This document shows positions 45,414 to 54,808 of a stretch of 64,000 nucleotides of DNA, piece after piece. How positions within the stretch are numbered: the first letter of the stretch is position 1; the number at the start of each line of letters is the position of its first letter. A program made the translations under genes and the position numbers. The notes under the pieces were generated by a model. That model had not been told where the DNA came from, did no database searches, and worked only from the letters and a program-made list of their open reading frames with translations. The stretch covers positions 54,325-118,324 of the forward strand of contig NZ_JALLPO010000034.1 in the NCBI RefSeq assembly GCF_023276435.1. Reading direction: 5' to 3'. The stretch comes from Sphaerisporangium perillae (lineage in GTDB: Bacteria > Actinomycetota > Actinomycetes > Streptosporangiales > Streptosporangiaceae).

Positions 45414-45691
45414 CGGCACGCCGCTCCTGTTCGCCCGCGGCACCAGGGGATACGCGGTCGCAGACGGGTGTTCATCCACCGCGACCCCCTGCGTTGGCCA
45501 ACGGGCTCCAGATGGTGTTGAATGGGAGCGGTTGTAGTGGAGGTTCGTTAACGTGTAGCAGCGCCTGCGGAGTTCTTACAGCGGGCGTTCCACCGTGCGA
45601 AGCCAAGTGTTTCAAGGGGCGGTCGGTCGCTAAACAACCCGAGGATCCACGCCGTGGACCTCGTAGATCGTCTCATGAGGAGATCAGTTTC

Positions 45692-45895
45692 ATGGCTCAG
45701 GGAACCGTCAAGTGGTTCAACGCCGAAAAGGGCTTCGGTTTCATCGCTCCCGATGACGGCAGTGCGGACGTCTTCGTCCACTACTCCGCCATCGACTCCA
45801 GCGGCTACCGCAGCCTGGAGGAGAACCAGCGCGTCGACTACCAGACGACTCGTGGCCCGAAGGGCCCCCAGGCGGAGCAGGTTCGCCCGCTCTAA
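45692..45895 (+). CDS. cold-shock protein (CspA family)
   Basis: 67-residue single cold-shock domain: [18 protein letters not shown] (RNP1) and DVFVHYSAI (RNP2), ending [10 protein letters not shown]. Single-strand nucleic-acid chaperone that melts RNA structure. A strong ribosome binding site (GAGGAG) lies 9 bases before the ATG. The long upstream region without other genes suggests a structured 5' leader, as is common for csp genes. Confidence 0.95.
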   Translation: MAQGTVKWFNAEKGFGFIAPDDGSADVFVHYSAIDSSGYRSLEENQRVDYQTTRGPKGPQAEQVRPL

Positions 45896-45917
45896 GCATC
45901 ACGGCCGAAAGGCTCAC

Positions 45918-45942
45918 GTGAAGGCGGCGCTGCCGCCTTCAC
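45918..45942 (+). terminator. csp terminator
   Basis: GTGAAGGCGGC (45918-45928) and GCCGCCTTCAC (45932-45942) form a perfect 11-bp stem with a three-base loop, 23 bases after the stop. Confidence 0.75.
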
Positions 45943-46012
45943 CTCAAGGACGCAAGTCGGGGCGGTTTGCACCACCGCGAGCCGCCCTCGCGTCCGCGAT
46001 TGGAGGTCCGTC

Positions 46013-46393
46013 ATGGACCTGTCCATAAAAGTTCGCGCCGACTCGACCTTGTGCCGGGTCAGCGGGGACATCGACATCTCTTGCTCCCCGCAGCTACGGG
46101 AGCGGCTCATCGCCCTGCTGCAGTTGCCGCAGGCCCGGCTCCTTCTCGACCTGTCCGGGGTCACCTTCATGGACGCCAGCGGGCTGGGGGCGCTCATGGC
46201 CGCCCGGCGGCGTTCGGTGCTCCTCGGCGGTGACCTGCGGATCGTGGCCGCCTCGTCCTCCGTGCACCGGGTCCTTGAAGCGAGCGGGCTCCGTCGCCTG
46301 TTCCCCGTCGTGCCGGACACCACCGCTCCCGCCGCCACGTGCGCGTCGGCCGCCAAGGCGGTCCGGAGGGTCGTCCAGCCGGCCTCGCGCTGA
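46013..46393 (+). CDS. STAS-domain anti-sigma factor antagonist
   Basis: 126 residues. The STAS fold shows VSGDIDISCSPQLRERL and the phosphorylatable-Ser motif LSGVTFMDASGLGALMAARR, with Ser near residue 57. Such proteins bind and inhibit an anti-sigma kinase, releasing a stress or developmental sigma factor. The C-terminal ~25 residues are variable. No cognate anti-sigma or sigma gene is adjacent, so it is an orphan. The ATG has AGG upstream. Confidence 0.9.
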   Translation: MDLSIKVRADSTLCRVSGDIDISCSPQLRERLIALLQLPQARLLLDLSGVTFMDASGLGALMAARRRSVLLGGDLRIVAASSSVHRVLEASGLRRLFPVVPDTTAPAATCASAAKAVRRVVQPASR

Positions 46394-46420
46394 CGCGCCC
46401 GCACCTGTTCGAAGCATGAT

Positions 46421-46459
46421 CGGAAGCGGCGTCCCCGCCTGCCGGGGGCGCCGCTTCCG
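46421..46459 (+). terminator. STAS gene terminator
   Basis: CGGAAGCGGCG (46421-46431) with CGCCGCTTCCG (46449-46459), extended inward by CCCC/GGGG pairing; a 16-bp stem including one G-T pair. Confidence 0.7.
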
Positions 46460-46619
46460 TCTGCCCGCGCCTTGGCCGCCGCCGGAGGGCGGCGGGATCC
46501 CGCCGTCACCCTCCATGCGCACGCGGTCTTCCGTCCCACACCCTTCTCGGTGCAGGATGTTCGCCCTTCCTAGGATCGGCTCGTCCGGTTTCGTGCGAAC
46601 CAAGGCGTGAGGGTGTTTC

Positions 46620-48398
46620 GTGCCGTTTATCGTTGATTTGACCCATAAGACCGTCGAGCGGGAGGACCGCTCGGCCGAGGCCGGCCACTTCGGCGGGTCC
46701 ATCCTCGGCCTGCGGCTGCTGGCCGAACGCACGCCCGCGGGCCTCGCGCCGTACGATCCGCGGTCGTTGCTGTACGTCGCCGCGGGCGTCCTGGGCGGAG
46801 CGGCGGGGCCGGGGCTGGCCAAGTGCGTCTTCCTGGCGAAGTCCCCTCTCACCGGGATGGCGGGGGAGGCGCACGCGCTGGGGCCCTTCGCGGCCGGCCT
46901 GCGCGGCGCGGGGGCGAAGGCCCTGGCGATCACCGGCCGGGCCACCACGCTCTCCTACCTGCTGATCGAGGAGGGCCGCCTGTCGGTGCACGCCGCCGGG
47001 GAACTGTGCGGCCTCGGCACCGCCGCCACCACCGACGCCCTGCGCGCCCGGCACGGAGCCCGGGCCCACGTCGCGGCGATCGGGCCCGCGGGCGAGAACC
47101 TGGTCCGGTACGCCGGCGTGGTGACCGACCACGCGTACGCCGCCGCGCGGTACGGGCTGGGCGCCGTCCTCGGCGCCAAGAACCTCAAGGCGATCGTCTG
47201 CGTGGGGGACGCCCCGGCCTCTGTCGCCGACCCGGATGCGCTGACGGCCCTGGCGGCCTACTATCGGGCGGCCATGCCCGGCAACCCGCTCACCGCGTGG
47301 CAGCACGCCGAACCCGGCTTCGCGGGCTGGGCCGGTGACCGGCCGGACCCGGGATACGCCGCCGTGCGGAACTTCTCGGTGACCGGGGACGACGGCGGCC
47401 TGCGGACGCCCGGCCGGGCGTCCTACGACGGGCTGGCGGTGGCGACGGCGGGCGCCTGCCCCGGCTGTCCCAACGACTGCCTCAAGGTGTACGCGCCGCC
47501 CGACGCGCCCGAGCGGCGGACCGGCGGGCTCGGCCAGGAGGCGTTCCTGTCGCTGGGCTGGAACCTCGGCATCGACGACCTGGACGCGATCCTCGCGGCC
47601 AACGCCCTCTGCAACGACCTGGGCCTCGACCCGGTCTCGTTCGGAGGCACGCTCGCCTTCGCCATGGAGTGCGCGGCGCACGGTCTGTTGCCGGGGGGAC
47701 CCGCCTTCGGCGACGCGGCGGCGCTCGCGGGCCTGGCGAACGACGTCGCGGTACGGGGAGGCGCGCTCGGCGACCTGCTGGCAGAGGGGTCGGCCCGGGC
47801 CGCCCGGCTGATCGGGCCGGAGGCGGCGCGGTTCGCGATGACCGTCAAGGGCGCCGAGGTGCCGTGCTTCGACCCCCGGGTCCAGCCGGGAATCGGCCTC
47901 GGCTACGCCGCCGCCCCGGGCGGGCCGCGCTACGACGCGCTGGAGCACGACCTGGACTTCGATCCGGTCCTCGGCCTGCCGTACTGCTTCCCGGAGGCCG
48001 GGCGGATCGGCGTCGAGCCCGCTCCCGCGCTCGCGCTGGACGCGGAGCGAGGCCGGCGCACCGCCCGCCTGCTGCGGCTGTGGAGCGCCCTGGACGCGCT
48101 CAACGTCTGCGTCTTCGCCGCCACCCCGACCAGGCCGCTGACCCTCGACCACGTGACGTCCCTGGTCACCGCCGTGTCCGGGACCCCGTCCACCGTGGAG
48201 GAACTTCTCGAGGCGGGCGGACGGCGTCTGGACCTGATGCGCGCCTACGCCGTTCGCGAGGGAGCCGGTCCCGACGAACTGCCCGGCCGTTTCCACGAGG
48301 AGCCGATCGCCTCGGGACCGCACGCCGGCGCGGTCCTGACCCGCGAGGCCTTCGGCCGCGCGCTCGAGGCCTTCCGTGAGGAGCTCGGCTGGGCCTGA
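46620..48398 (+). CDS. aldehyde:ferredoxin oxidoreductase family (tungsten/molybdopterin) enzyme
   Basis: 592 residues. The AOR layout is intact. The N-terminal pterin-binding domain includes AGPGLAKCVFLAKSPLTGM and AAIGPAGENLVRYAGVVTD. The iron-sulfur ligands are CPGCPNDC (Cys 280, 283, 287) plus a distal Cys in ALNVCVF near 497, which matches the spacing known for AORs. Late motifs include VKGAEVPCFDPR and GIGLGYAAAPGG. It should oxidise an aldehyde to an acid, passing electrons to ferredoxin or another carrier. The family is unusual in aerobic actinomycetes. Nothing adjacent encodes a partner subunit or tungsten transport. Confidence 0.9.
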   Translation: MPFIVDLTHKTVEREDRSAEAGHFGGSILGLRLLAERTPAGLAPYDPRSLLYVAAGVLGGAAGPGLAKCVFLAKSPLTGMAGEAHALGPFAAGLRGAGAKALAITGRATTLSYLLIEEGRLSVHAAGELCGLGTAATTDALRARHGARAHVAAIGPAGENLVRYAGVVTDHAYAAARYGLGAVLGAKNLKAIVCVGDAPASVADPDALTALAAYYRAAMPGNPLTAWQHAEPGFAGWAGDRPDPGYAAVRNFSVTGDDGGLRTPGRASYDGLAVATAGACPGCPNDCLKVYAPPDAPERRTGGLGQEAFLSLGWNLGIDDLDAILAANALCNDLGLDPVSFGGTLAFAMECAAHGLLPGGPAFGDAAALAGLANDVAVRGGALGDLLAEGSARAARLIGPEAARFAMTVKGAEVPCFDPRVQPGIGLGYAAAPGGPRYDALEHDLDFDPVLGLPYCFPEAGRIGVEPAPALALDAERGRRTARLLRLWSALDALNVCVFAATPTRPLTLDHVTSLVTAVSGTPSTVEELLEAGGRRLDLMRAYAVREGAGPDELPGRFHEEPIASGPHAGAVLTREAFGRALEAFREELGWA

Positions 48399-48417
48399 GG
48401 CCGGATCGGCCCGGCCT
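48398..48417 (+). terminator. short hairpin at the end of the AOR gene
   Basis: AGGCCGG and CCGGCCT arms with a six-base loop, overlapping the last base of the stop codon. Weak on its own. Confidence 0.3.
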
Positions 48418-48579
48418 TCCGGAGGGCGCTCGCCCGAGCTCAGCACGATGGGGTGCGCTTCGTCTCGCCGCCCAACGAGATCACCGCAGGCGTGAACACC
48501 GGCGGATTCGCCTGCTATTTTCGCGATCTGACGAGATCACTCTGGAGCTTGTCCAGTCGCCGGCGTTGAAGGGGGAACG

Positions 48580-49440
48580 GTGACCATCATCGATGCCCAC
48601 CAGCACTTCTGGAACCTGGAGACCGGGTCCTATCCCTGGCTGACCCCCGACAGCGGGCCGATCTACCGGACCTTCGAGCCCGAGGAGCTCATCCCGCAGC
48701 TCGCCGCCGCCGGAGTCGACCGCACCGTCCTGGTCCAGGCGGCGGACTCCTACGCCGACACCGACGCCATGCTCGCGCAGGCCGACGCCTGCGACTTCGT
48801 CGCCGCCGTGGTCGGCTGGGTCCCGCTGCTGCGGCCGGCCGAGGCGGCCGAGGCGCTGGAGCGGTACCGCCGCCACCCGAGCTTCGTCGGCGTCCGGCAC
48901 CTCATCCACGACGAGCCCGACCCTGACTGGGTGGTCCAGGAGCCGGTGATCGAGAGCCTCGGCCTGCTCGCCGAGGCCGGACTCACCTTCGACGTGGTCG
49001 CCGTGCTGCCCAGGCACCTCGAGCACGTCCCCGTCCTCGCCGAGCGGGTGCCCGGCCTGCGCCTGGTCATCGACCACCTGGCCAAGCCGCCGATCAGGGA
49101 ACGAGAATGGGAGCCGTGGGCGTCGCTGCTCGCCCGCGCCGCCGAGCACCCCAACGTGTACGCCAAGGTGTCGGGGCTCAACACCGCCGCCGACCCCGCC
49201 ACGTGGACCGCCGAGGACCTGCGCCCCTACGTGGACCACGCGCTCGAGGTGTTCGGCCCGGACCGGCTGATGTACGGCGGCGACTGGCCGATGGCCATCC
49301 TGGCGGGCGACTACGCCAAGGTGTGGCGGGAGACCGGCGTGCTGCTCGCCGGGCTGCCCGAGGCCGACCGCGCCGCCGTCCTCGGCGGCACCGCCTGCCG
49401 CTTCTACGGCAAAGCGGTATGGACCGGGCAGGCGATCTAG
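48580..49440 (+). CDS. TIM-barrel amidohydrolase (L-fuconolactonase-like)
   Basis: 286 residues. Metal and active-site motifs of the amidohydrolase_2 family: IIDAHQHFWNLETGSYPWL at the start (HxH, with the fuconolactonase-like HFW), VGVRHLIHDEPD, LVIDHLAKPPI and MYGGDWPMA near the end. Relatives hydrolyse sugar lactones such as L-fucono-1,5-lactone or L-rhamnonolactone. The GTG has GAAGGGGGAA upstream. No other fucose-pathway gene is close, so the substrate is only suggested. Confidence 0.87.
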   Translation: MTIIDAHQHFWNLETGSYPWLTPDSGPIYRTFEPEELIPQLAAAGVDRTVLVQAADSYADTDAMLAQADACDFVAAVVGWVPLLRPAEAAEALERYRRHPSFVGVRHLIHDEPDPDWVVQEPVIESLGLLAEAGLTFDVVAVLPRHLEHVPVLAERVPGLRLVIDHLAKPPIREREWEPWASLLARAAEHPNVYAKVSGLNTAADPATWTAEDLRPYVDHALEVFGPDRLMYGGDWPMAILAGDYAKVWRETGVLLAGLPEADRAAVLGGTACRFYGKAVWTGQAI

Positions 49441-49549
49441 CGTTGAGCGCACACAGAACGACCGTGCCGCCGAGCCCCGGGGAAGGGGAGGCCGCCCGGC
49501 GCGGATGAGTGGCTACCGGCTACGGGCGGCGGGGGGAGATGCTGCCGGG

Positions 49550-50701
49550 CTATAGGAGGCGGCGGGCGCCGGGGGAGGGGGTGGCGGGGAGGAAGCGTGG
49601 GGGGGCCCAGCCGTGCTGGTCGTAGGCCTTGGTGACCTCCTCGCGGACGCGGTCCGCCCGGTCGTCGGCCACCAGGGCGATCGCCGAGCCGCCGAAGCCG
49701 CCGCCGGTCATGCGGGCGCCGCGCGCGCCGCCGCGGACGGCGGCCTCGACCGCCACGTCCAGTTCGGCGCAGGAGACCTCGTACTGGTCGCGCAGCGAGA
49801 GGTGCGAGGCGTTCAGCAGGGCGCCGATCTCGCGCACCGCGCCCGCGCGCAGCAGCCCGATCAGGGCCTGGACCCGGTGGTTCTCGGTCACGACGTGCTG
49901 GACGCGCTTGCGCTCGTCCCCGTCGAGCCGGGAGAGGGCCTCGGCCAGGTCAGTGACGTCCCGCAGCGCCTTGACCCCGAGGCGCTCGGCGGCGCTCTCG
50001 CAGTCGCGACGGCGGCGGGCGTACTGCCCGTCGGCCAGCTCGTGGTGGACGCCCGTGTCGATGATCAGGATCTGGAGCCCCTCGGCGGGCAGGTCGAGCG
50101 GCACGTTGCGCGTCGTCAGGCTGCGGCAGTCCATGAACAGGACGTGGCCCTCCTCGCTGAGCGCGGACGCCGCCTGGTCCATGATGCCGCAGGGCATGCC
50201 GACGAAGTCGTTCTCGGCCTTCTGCCCGATCAGCGCGAGGTCGATCTTGGCCAGGCCCAGCCCGTACAGGTCGTTGAGCGCCATGGCGACGGCGACCTCC
50301 AGCGCGGCGCTGGAGGACAGCCCGGCGCCCTTCGGCACGTCACCGTCGATCACCAGGTCGGCGCCGCCCACGTGGTGGCCGGCCTGGCGCAGCGCCCAGA
50401 AGACCCCGACGACATAGCGGGACCACCCGCCGGCCTGGTCGTGCTCGGTGATCGTCATCGGCCGGGGGCCGGCGTCCTCGCCATCCGAGCCGGCGGTGGC
50501 GTCCTGGAGGGACAGCAGCCTGAGGGTGTCGTCGTCGCGCCTGGCGACGGCGGCGGTGACGCCCCACGGCACCGCGAAGGGCAGCACGTAGCCGTCGTTG
50601 TAGTCGGTGTGCTCCCCGATCAGGTTGACCCGCCCGGGAGCGCGCCAGGCACCCTCGGGGTCGCGGCCGTATGCCGCACGGAAAGCATCGACAGCGCGCA
50701 T
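49550..50701 (-). CDS. galK: galactokinase
   Basis: 383 residues. GHMP-kinase motifs: APGRVNLIGEHTDYNDGYV, GAGLSSSAALEVAVAMAL and GGGFGGSAIALV. Phosphorylates D-galactose to galactose 1-phosphate (Leloir pathway). The ATG at 50701 follows GAGGAGAA, so the longer frame upstream is spurious. A short acidic insertion (GSDGEDAG) near residue 70 is unusual. galT and galE are not in the window. It is divergent from the PLP deaminase gene. Confidence 0.95.
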   Translation of the reverse strand: MRAVDAFRAAYGRDPEGAWRAPGRVNLIGEHTDYNDGYVLPFAVPWGVTAAVARRDDDTLRLLSLQDATAGSDGEDAGPRPMTITEHDQAGGWSRYVVGVFWALRQAGHHVGGADLVIDGDVPKGAGLSSSAALEVAVAMALNDLYGLGLAKIDLALIGQKAENDFVGMPCGIMDQAASALSEEGHVLFMDCRSLTTRNVPLDLPAEGLQILIIDTGVHHELADGQYARRRRDCESAAERLGVKALRDVTDLAEALSRLDGDERKRVQHVVTENHRVQALIGLLRAGAVREIGALLNASHLSLRDQYEVSCAELDVAVEAAVRGGARGARMTGGGFGGSAIALVADDRADRVREEVTKAYDQHGWAPPRFLPATPSPGARRLL

Positions 50702-50730
50702 GACGCGTTCTCCTCGTGTTCGGGGTCGGA

Positions 50731-50741
50731 GGTAGCCTACC
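50731..50741. promoter_or_regulatory. 11-bp palindrome in the galK divergent gap
   Basis: GGTAG-C-CTACC is a perfect dyad, and on the minus strand it overlaps a TAGGCT hexamer usable as the galK -10. It is a candidate repressor site. Confidence 0.3.
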
Positions 50742-50780
50742 GAGCCGCCTCCACCTCCTGGCGCGTGCCAAGCTGGGCCT

Positions 50781-51788
50781 GTGGACAACGGCGACACAGG
50801 TCCCGGGGGGCTGCGGCTGTCGCTGCCGAGCCCGCTGGAAGAGCTGCGCGACGACCGGCTCGGCGACGTCCGCCTGTTCCTGAAACGGGACGATCTCATC
50901 CACCCCGAGCTGCCGGGGAACAAGTGGCGCAAGCTCAAGTACAACCTCGCCGAGGCCGGCCGCCAGGGGAAGGACACGTTGCTGACCTTCGGCGGCGCCT
51001 ACTCCAACCACATCCGGGCGACCGCCGCGGCCGGGCGCCGCTTCGGGTTCGCGACGATCGGGGTGATCCGCGGCGAGGAGCACCTGCCGCTCAACCCCAC
51101 TCTCGCGCTCGCCGTCTCGTGGGGCATGCGGCTCTCCTATCTCGACCGCGCCACCTACCGGGCCAAGGACACCCCCGAGGTGATCTCCCGGCTGCGTGCC
51201 GAGTGGGGTGACTTCTACCTGCTCCCCGAGGGCGGCAGCAACGCCTTCGCGGTACGCGGCTGCGCCGAGCTGCCCGCCGAGCTTGACGCCCAGCTCGGCA
51301 TCGAGGCCAGGGAAGCGGCCGTTCTCGGCGCGGAAGCCGGGGACGGCGTCGGGCTCGGCGCGCGGGCGATCGGCGGCGCTGGGGGGTTCGACGTCGTCTG
51401 CTGTGCCTGCGGTACGGGCGGCACGTTGGCGGGCATCGCCGCGGGGCTCGCCCCGGGACGCCGCGCCTTGGGCTTCCCGGTGCTGAAGGGCGGTGGGTTC
51501 CTGGCCGGCGAGGTGGAGCGCCTGCAGCGCGGGGCCCTCGGGGCGCCGACGTCGAACTGGAGCCTCGACTGCGGCTTCCACTTCGGCGGCTACGCCAGAA
51601 GGACGCCGGAGCTGGACGCGTTCATCGAGGACTTCGCCGCCCGGCACGGCCTGACGCTCGAGCGCGTCTACGTCGCCAAGATGATGTACGGCATCTTCGC
51701 CCTGGTCGCCGCGGGAGCGTTCGCGCCCGGCACCCGCGTCGTCACCGTCGTCACCGGCGGCCCGGAGCCGGTCGGCCCGCTGGGCTAG
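50781..51788 (+). CDS. PLP-dependent ACC deaminase/D-cysteine desulfhydrase family protein
   Basis: 335 residues, fold-type II PLP enzyme. The internal-aldimine Lys lies in HPELPGNKWRKLKYNL, followed by TFGGAYSNHIRATAAAG and the phosphate loop CACGTGGTLAGI. The family covers 1-aminocyclopropane-1-carboxylate deaminase and D-cysteine desulfhydrase. The residues that separate them cannot be judged confidently here, though the latter is more common in this group. An Ala/Gly/Glu-rich insertion (near 178-200) is odd. The GTG start is short-spaced from galK on the other strand. Confidence 0.87.
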   Translation: MDNGDTGPGGLRLSLPSPLEELRDDRLGDVRLFLKRDDLIHPELPGNKWRKLKYNLAEAGRQGKDTLLTFGGAYSNHIRATAAAGRRFGFATIGVIRGEEHLPLNPTLALAVSWGMRLSYLDRATYRAKDTPEVISRLRAEWGDFYLLPEGGSNAFAVRGCAELPAELDAQLGIEAREAAVLGAEAGDGVGLGARAIGGAGGFDVVCCACGTGGTLAGIAAGLAPGRRALGFPVLKGGGFLAGEVERLQRGALGAPTSNWSLDCGFHFGGYARRTPELDAFIEDFAARHGLTLERVYVAKMMYGIFALVAAGAFAPGTRVVTVVTGGPEPVGPLG

Positions 51789-51824
51789 CCTGACCACCAT
51801 AACGGCGAGTAAGGGGGATATATC

Positions 51825-52652
51825 GTGACCAAACGAGCTCTGGTGCTGGGCGGGGGCGGGGTCGCCGGGATCGCGTGGGAGACCGGGGTCCTCGCCGGGC
51901 TGGCGGACGGCGGCGTCGACCTCCGCGCCGCCGGCAGGATCATCGGGACCTCCGCCGGAGCGACCGTCGCCGCCCAGATCACCAGCGGCCTCTCCTGGGC
52001 GGAGCTGTACCGGCGGCAGGCCGACCCGGCACTGCAGAACAAGGAACTCCCCAGCGGGGTGCCGATCGAGGAGCTGATGGCCTCGCTGGAGGGCCTCTTC
52101 CAGCGGGAGCAGGACCTGCCCCGGCTCCGCAAGGAGATGGGGCGGCTGGCGCTCGCGGCCGACACGGTCGCCGAGCCCGTACGGCGCGAGGTGATCGCCG
52201 GGCGGCTGCCCCGCCACGAGTGGCCCGACGCCGACCTGGCGGTCGTCGCCGTGGACACCGCGACCGGCGAGCACCGGGTGTTCGACCGCGATTCCGGGGT
52301 GGACCTGGTGGACGCCGTCGCCGCAAGCTGCGCGGTGCCCGGGGTGTGGCCTCCGGTGACGATCGGCGCCGCCCGCTACACCGACGGAGGGGTCCGCTCG
52401 GCGACCAACGCCGACCTGGCCGCCGGGGCCGACCGCGTGCTGATCCTGGCGCCGATGGAGGATCCCCAGCTCGGAGGAGTGGTGGCGTCCCTCGGCGGTG
52501 AGTCCCGCGTCACGGTGGTCGCCCCGGACGAGGCGTCGCTCGCGGCCATGGGACCCGACCCCCTGGACCCGGCGGTCCGCACGCCCGCCGCCGAAGCGGG
52601 TCGCGCGCAGGGCCGGGCGCTCACCGAGCGCTTCCTGGCCTTCTGGGGCTGA
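51825..52652 (+). CDS. patatin-like phospholipase family protein
   Basis: 275 residues. Oxyanion loop LGGGGVAGIAWETG, nucleophile elbow IIGTSAGA (Ser near residue 44) and catalytic Asp in YTDGGVRS, so the Ser-Asp dyad is complete. Probable lipid acyl hydrolase; no signal peptide, so it is cytoplasmic or membrane-peripheral. A good GGGGG ribosome binding site precedes the GTG. It lies 36 bp after the deaminase stop and may be cotranscribed with it. Confidence 0.9.
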   Translation: MTKRALVLGGGGVAGIAWETGVLAGLADGGVDLRAAGRIIGTSAGATVAAQITSGLSWAELYRRQADPALQNKELPSGVPIEELMASLEGLFQREQDLPRLRKEMGRLALAADTVAEPVRREVIAGRLPRHEWPDADLAVVAVDTATGEHRVFDRDSGVDLVDAVAASCAVPGVWPPVTIGAARYTDGGVRSATNADLAAGADRVLILAPMEDPQLGGVVASLGGESRVTVVAPDEASLAAMGPDPLDPAVRTPAAEAGRAQGRALTERFLAFWG

Positions 52653-52690
52653 GATCCGGCCGCGGCTGACAGGCGCGCGGAGGCGGCGGT

Positions 52691-52803
52691 TGCAAATGGT
52701 GGTAAGGGCGTGCAAGCGGGTGACATCACGGTGCGGCCACCGTTCCATGGCGATGTCATCAGGCTGTAAGCCATTTGCAGAGCGCCGACCTATGATTGCG
52801 CCG
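52691..52803 (+). promoter_or_regulatory. promoter and candidate operator of the first lacI gene
   Basis: TGCAAATGG (52691-52699) and CCATTTGCA (52771-52779) are exact inverted copies 71 bases apart. TATGAT (52791-52796) lies six bases before the GTG with no ribosome binding site, so the transcript is probably leaderless. The right arm sits just upstream of the -10. The arrangement resembles autoregulation by a looped repressor (inference). Confidence 0.5.
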
Positions 52804-53831
52804 TGACACGGCGACTTGCGGAAGTGGCGAAGAAGGTCGGCGTCAGCGAGGCGACCGTCAGCCGGGTGCTCAACGGCAAGCCGGGGGTGGCCGAGGCGAC
52901 CCGGGCCGCCGTGCTGACCGCGCTCGACGTGCTCGGGTACGAGCGTCCCACGCAACTCCGGGGCGAGCGGGCGCGCCTGGCCGGCCTGGTGCTCCCCGAG
53001 CTGGGCAACCCGATCTTCCCCGCGCTCGCGGAGGTGGTCGGCGGCGCGCTCGCCCAGCAGGGGTTCACCCCCGTCCTGTGCACCCGCACCGCCGGCGGCC
53101 TGTCCGAGGCCGACTACGTCGAGATGCTCCTGGAGCAGCAGGTGTCCGGGGTGGTGTTCGCGGGCGGCCACTACGCCGAGGCCGACGCGCCCCACGAGCA
53201 CTACTTCCGGCTGCTGGAGCTACGCCTGCCCGTCGTGCTGGTCAACGCGGCCACCGACAGCCTCGACTTCCCCCGCGTGTCCACCGACGACGCCGTCGCC
53301 GTCGAGCAGGCGTTCGGCCACCTGATCTCGCTCGGCCACGAACGCATCGGGCTGGTACTCGGGCCGGAGGACCACATCCCCTCGCGGCGCAAGCTCGCGG
53401 CGTTCACCGCGTCGGCGCGCGAGGCCGGCGTCCAGGTGGGCCCGGAGTCGGTCGAGCACACCCTCTTCTCGCCTGAGGGCGGGCAGGCCGTGGTCACCAA
53501 GCTGCTGAAAAGGGGCGTCACCGGCGTCATCTGCGCGAGCGACCCGCTGGCCCTCGGCGCCATCCGGGCCGTGCGGCGGGTGGGCATGTCGGTGCCCGAG
53601 GACGTCTCGATCGTCGGCTTCGACGACTCGGCCTTCATGAACTGCACCAACCCGCCGCTGACCACGGTGCGCCAGCCGATCGAGGCCATGGGCAGGACGG
53701 CGGTGACCTTGCTGGTCAGCCAGATCGAGGGGGCGACGGTCACGGCCGAGGAGCTGCTCTACGAGCCCGAGCTGGTCGTCCGCGGCTCCACCGGGCCGGC
53801 CAGGGTTCGCTCCGGCGCGCCGGTGGAGTAA
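52803..53831 (+). CDS. LacI-family transcriptional regulator (paralogue A)
   Basis: 342 residues. The N-terminal LacI helix-turn-helix has [15 protein letters not shown] and the hinge-helix region [12 protein letters not shown] periplasmic-binding-like sensor follows ([40 protein letters not shown]). It is strikingly similar to the second LacI protein at the far side of the sugar operon: over the first 200 aligned residues I count 26 differences, only 7 of them in the first 100. It likely controls sugar uptake genes. Confidence 0.94.
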   Translation: MTRRLAEVAKKVGVSEATVSRVLNGKPGVAEATRAAVLTALDVLGYERPTQLRGERARLAGLVLPELGNPIFPALAEVVGGALAQQGFTPVLCTRTAGGLSEADYVEMLLEQQVSGVVFAGGHYAEADAPHEHYFRLLELRLPVVLVNAATDSLDFPRVSTDDAVAVEQAFGHLISLGHERIGLVLGPEDHIPSRRKLAAFTASAREAGVQVGPESVEHTLFSPEGGQAVVTKLLKRGVTGVICASDPLALGAIRAVRRVGMSVPEDVSIVGFDDSAFMNCTNPPLTTVRQPIEAMGRTAVTLLVSQIEGATVTAEELLYEPELVVRGSTGPARVRSGAPVE

Positions 53832-53943
53832 GGTCCCGGATTCGGGCCCTCGCGAGCGCTCGCGAACAGGGGCCCCACCGGAGACAACGCGGGACCCCTC
53901 GGCGGACCCGGCTGAAAGCCATAGAAGGAAAGGCAGGTCGGTC

Positions 53944-54795
53944 ATGTCGCCCGATCGTCGAATTCTTTTCGTCCACGCGCATCCCGACGACGAGTCGATC
54001 GGCACCGGCGCCACGATGGCCAAGTACGCCGCCGAAGGCGCCCACGTCTGCCTGGTCACCTGCACGCTCGGCGAGGAGGGCGACGTGATCCCGCCGGAGC
54101 TGCGCCACCTCGGCGCCGACCGGGACGACCGGCTCGGGGAACACCGCGTGAGGGAGCTGGCGCGCGCGTGCGCGGCGATGGGGGTGGACGACCACCGCTT
54201 CCTCGGCGGGGCCGGCCGCTGGCGCGACTCCGGCATGATGGGGGCGCCCACCAACGACGATCCGGCGTGCTTCTGGCAGGCCGATGTGGACCTCGCGGCG
54301 GCTGAGCTGGTCGGCATCGTCCGCGAGGTGCGGCCGCAGGTGATCGTGACCTACGACGACAACGGCTACTACGGCCATCCCGATCACATCCAGGCGCACC
54401 GCGTCGCGTGGCGGGCCTTCGAGAAGGCCGCCGACCCGGCGTTCGGCGAGGGGGAGCCGTGGTCGCCGTCGCGGTTCTACGCCACCGCGACGCCGCTGTC
54501 GGTGCTGGAGCGGGCCGTGGACACCGGGCCGTTCGTACGGCTGAAGTCGGTCGAGGACTTCGGGTTCGGCGTCCCGGACGACCAGGTGACCACCAAGGTC
54601 GACGCGAGCGCCCACCTCGAGGCGAAGATCGCCGCCCTGCGCGCCCACCGCACGCAGATCACGGTGGAGGGCCGGTTCTTCGCGCTCTCCAACAACGTGG
54701 GCCAGCCGGTCCTGCCCGTCGAGTACTTCACCCGGCTGGCCGGCGACCCCGGCCCGCTCGACGACGAGGGCCACGAGACCGACCTCTTCGGCTGA
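53944..54795 (+). CDS. mshB: mycothiol biosynthesis deacetylase MshB
   Basis: 283 residues. Zinc-dependent LmbE/PIG-L-like deacetylase acting on GlcNAc-inositol in mycothiol synthesis. Motifs: [16 protein letters not shown] (HPDD), [13 protein letters not shown], and [17 protein letters not shown] carrying the third zinc His. Length and motifs fit MshB better than the mycothiol conjugate amidase Mca. Presence of mycothiol synthesis is a marker of actinobacteria. It lies between lacI A and the GH13 gene and is probably not part of sugar use. Confidence 0.92.
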   Translation: MSPDRRILFVHAHPDDESIGTGATMAKYAAEGAHVCLVTCTLGEEGDVIPPELRHLGADRDDRLGEHRVRELARACAAMGVDDHRFLGGAGRWRDSGMMGAPTNDDPACFWQADVDLAAAELVGIVREVRPQVIVTYDDNGYYGHPDHIQAHRVAWRAFEKAADPAFGEGEPWSPSRFYATATPLSVLERAVDTGPFVRLKSVEDFGFGVPDDQVTTKVDASAHLEAKIAALRAHRTQITVEGRFFALSNNVGQPVLPVEYFTRLAGDPGPLDDEGHETDLFG

Positions 54796-54808
54796 CGCCG
54801 GTCCCGGT

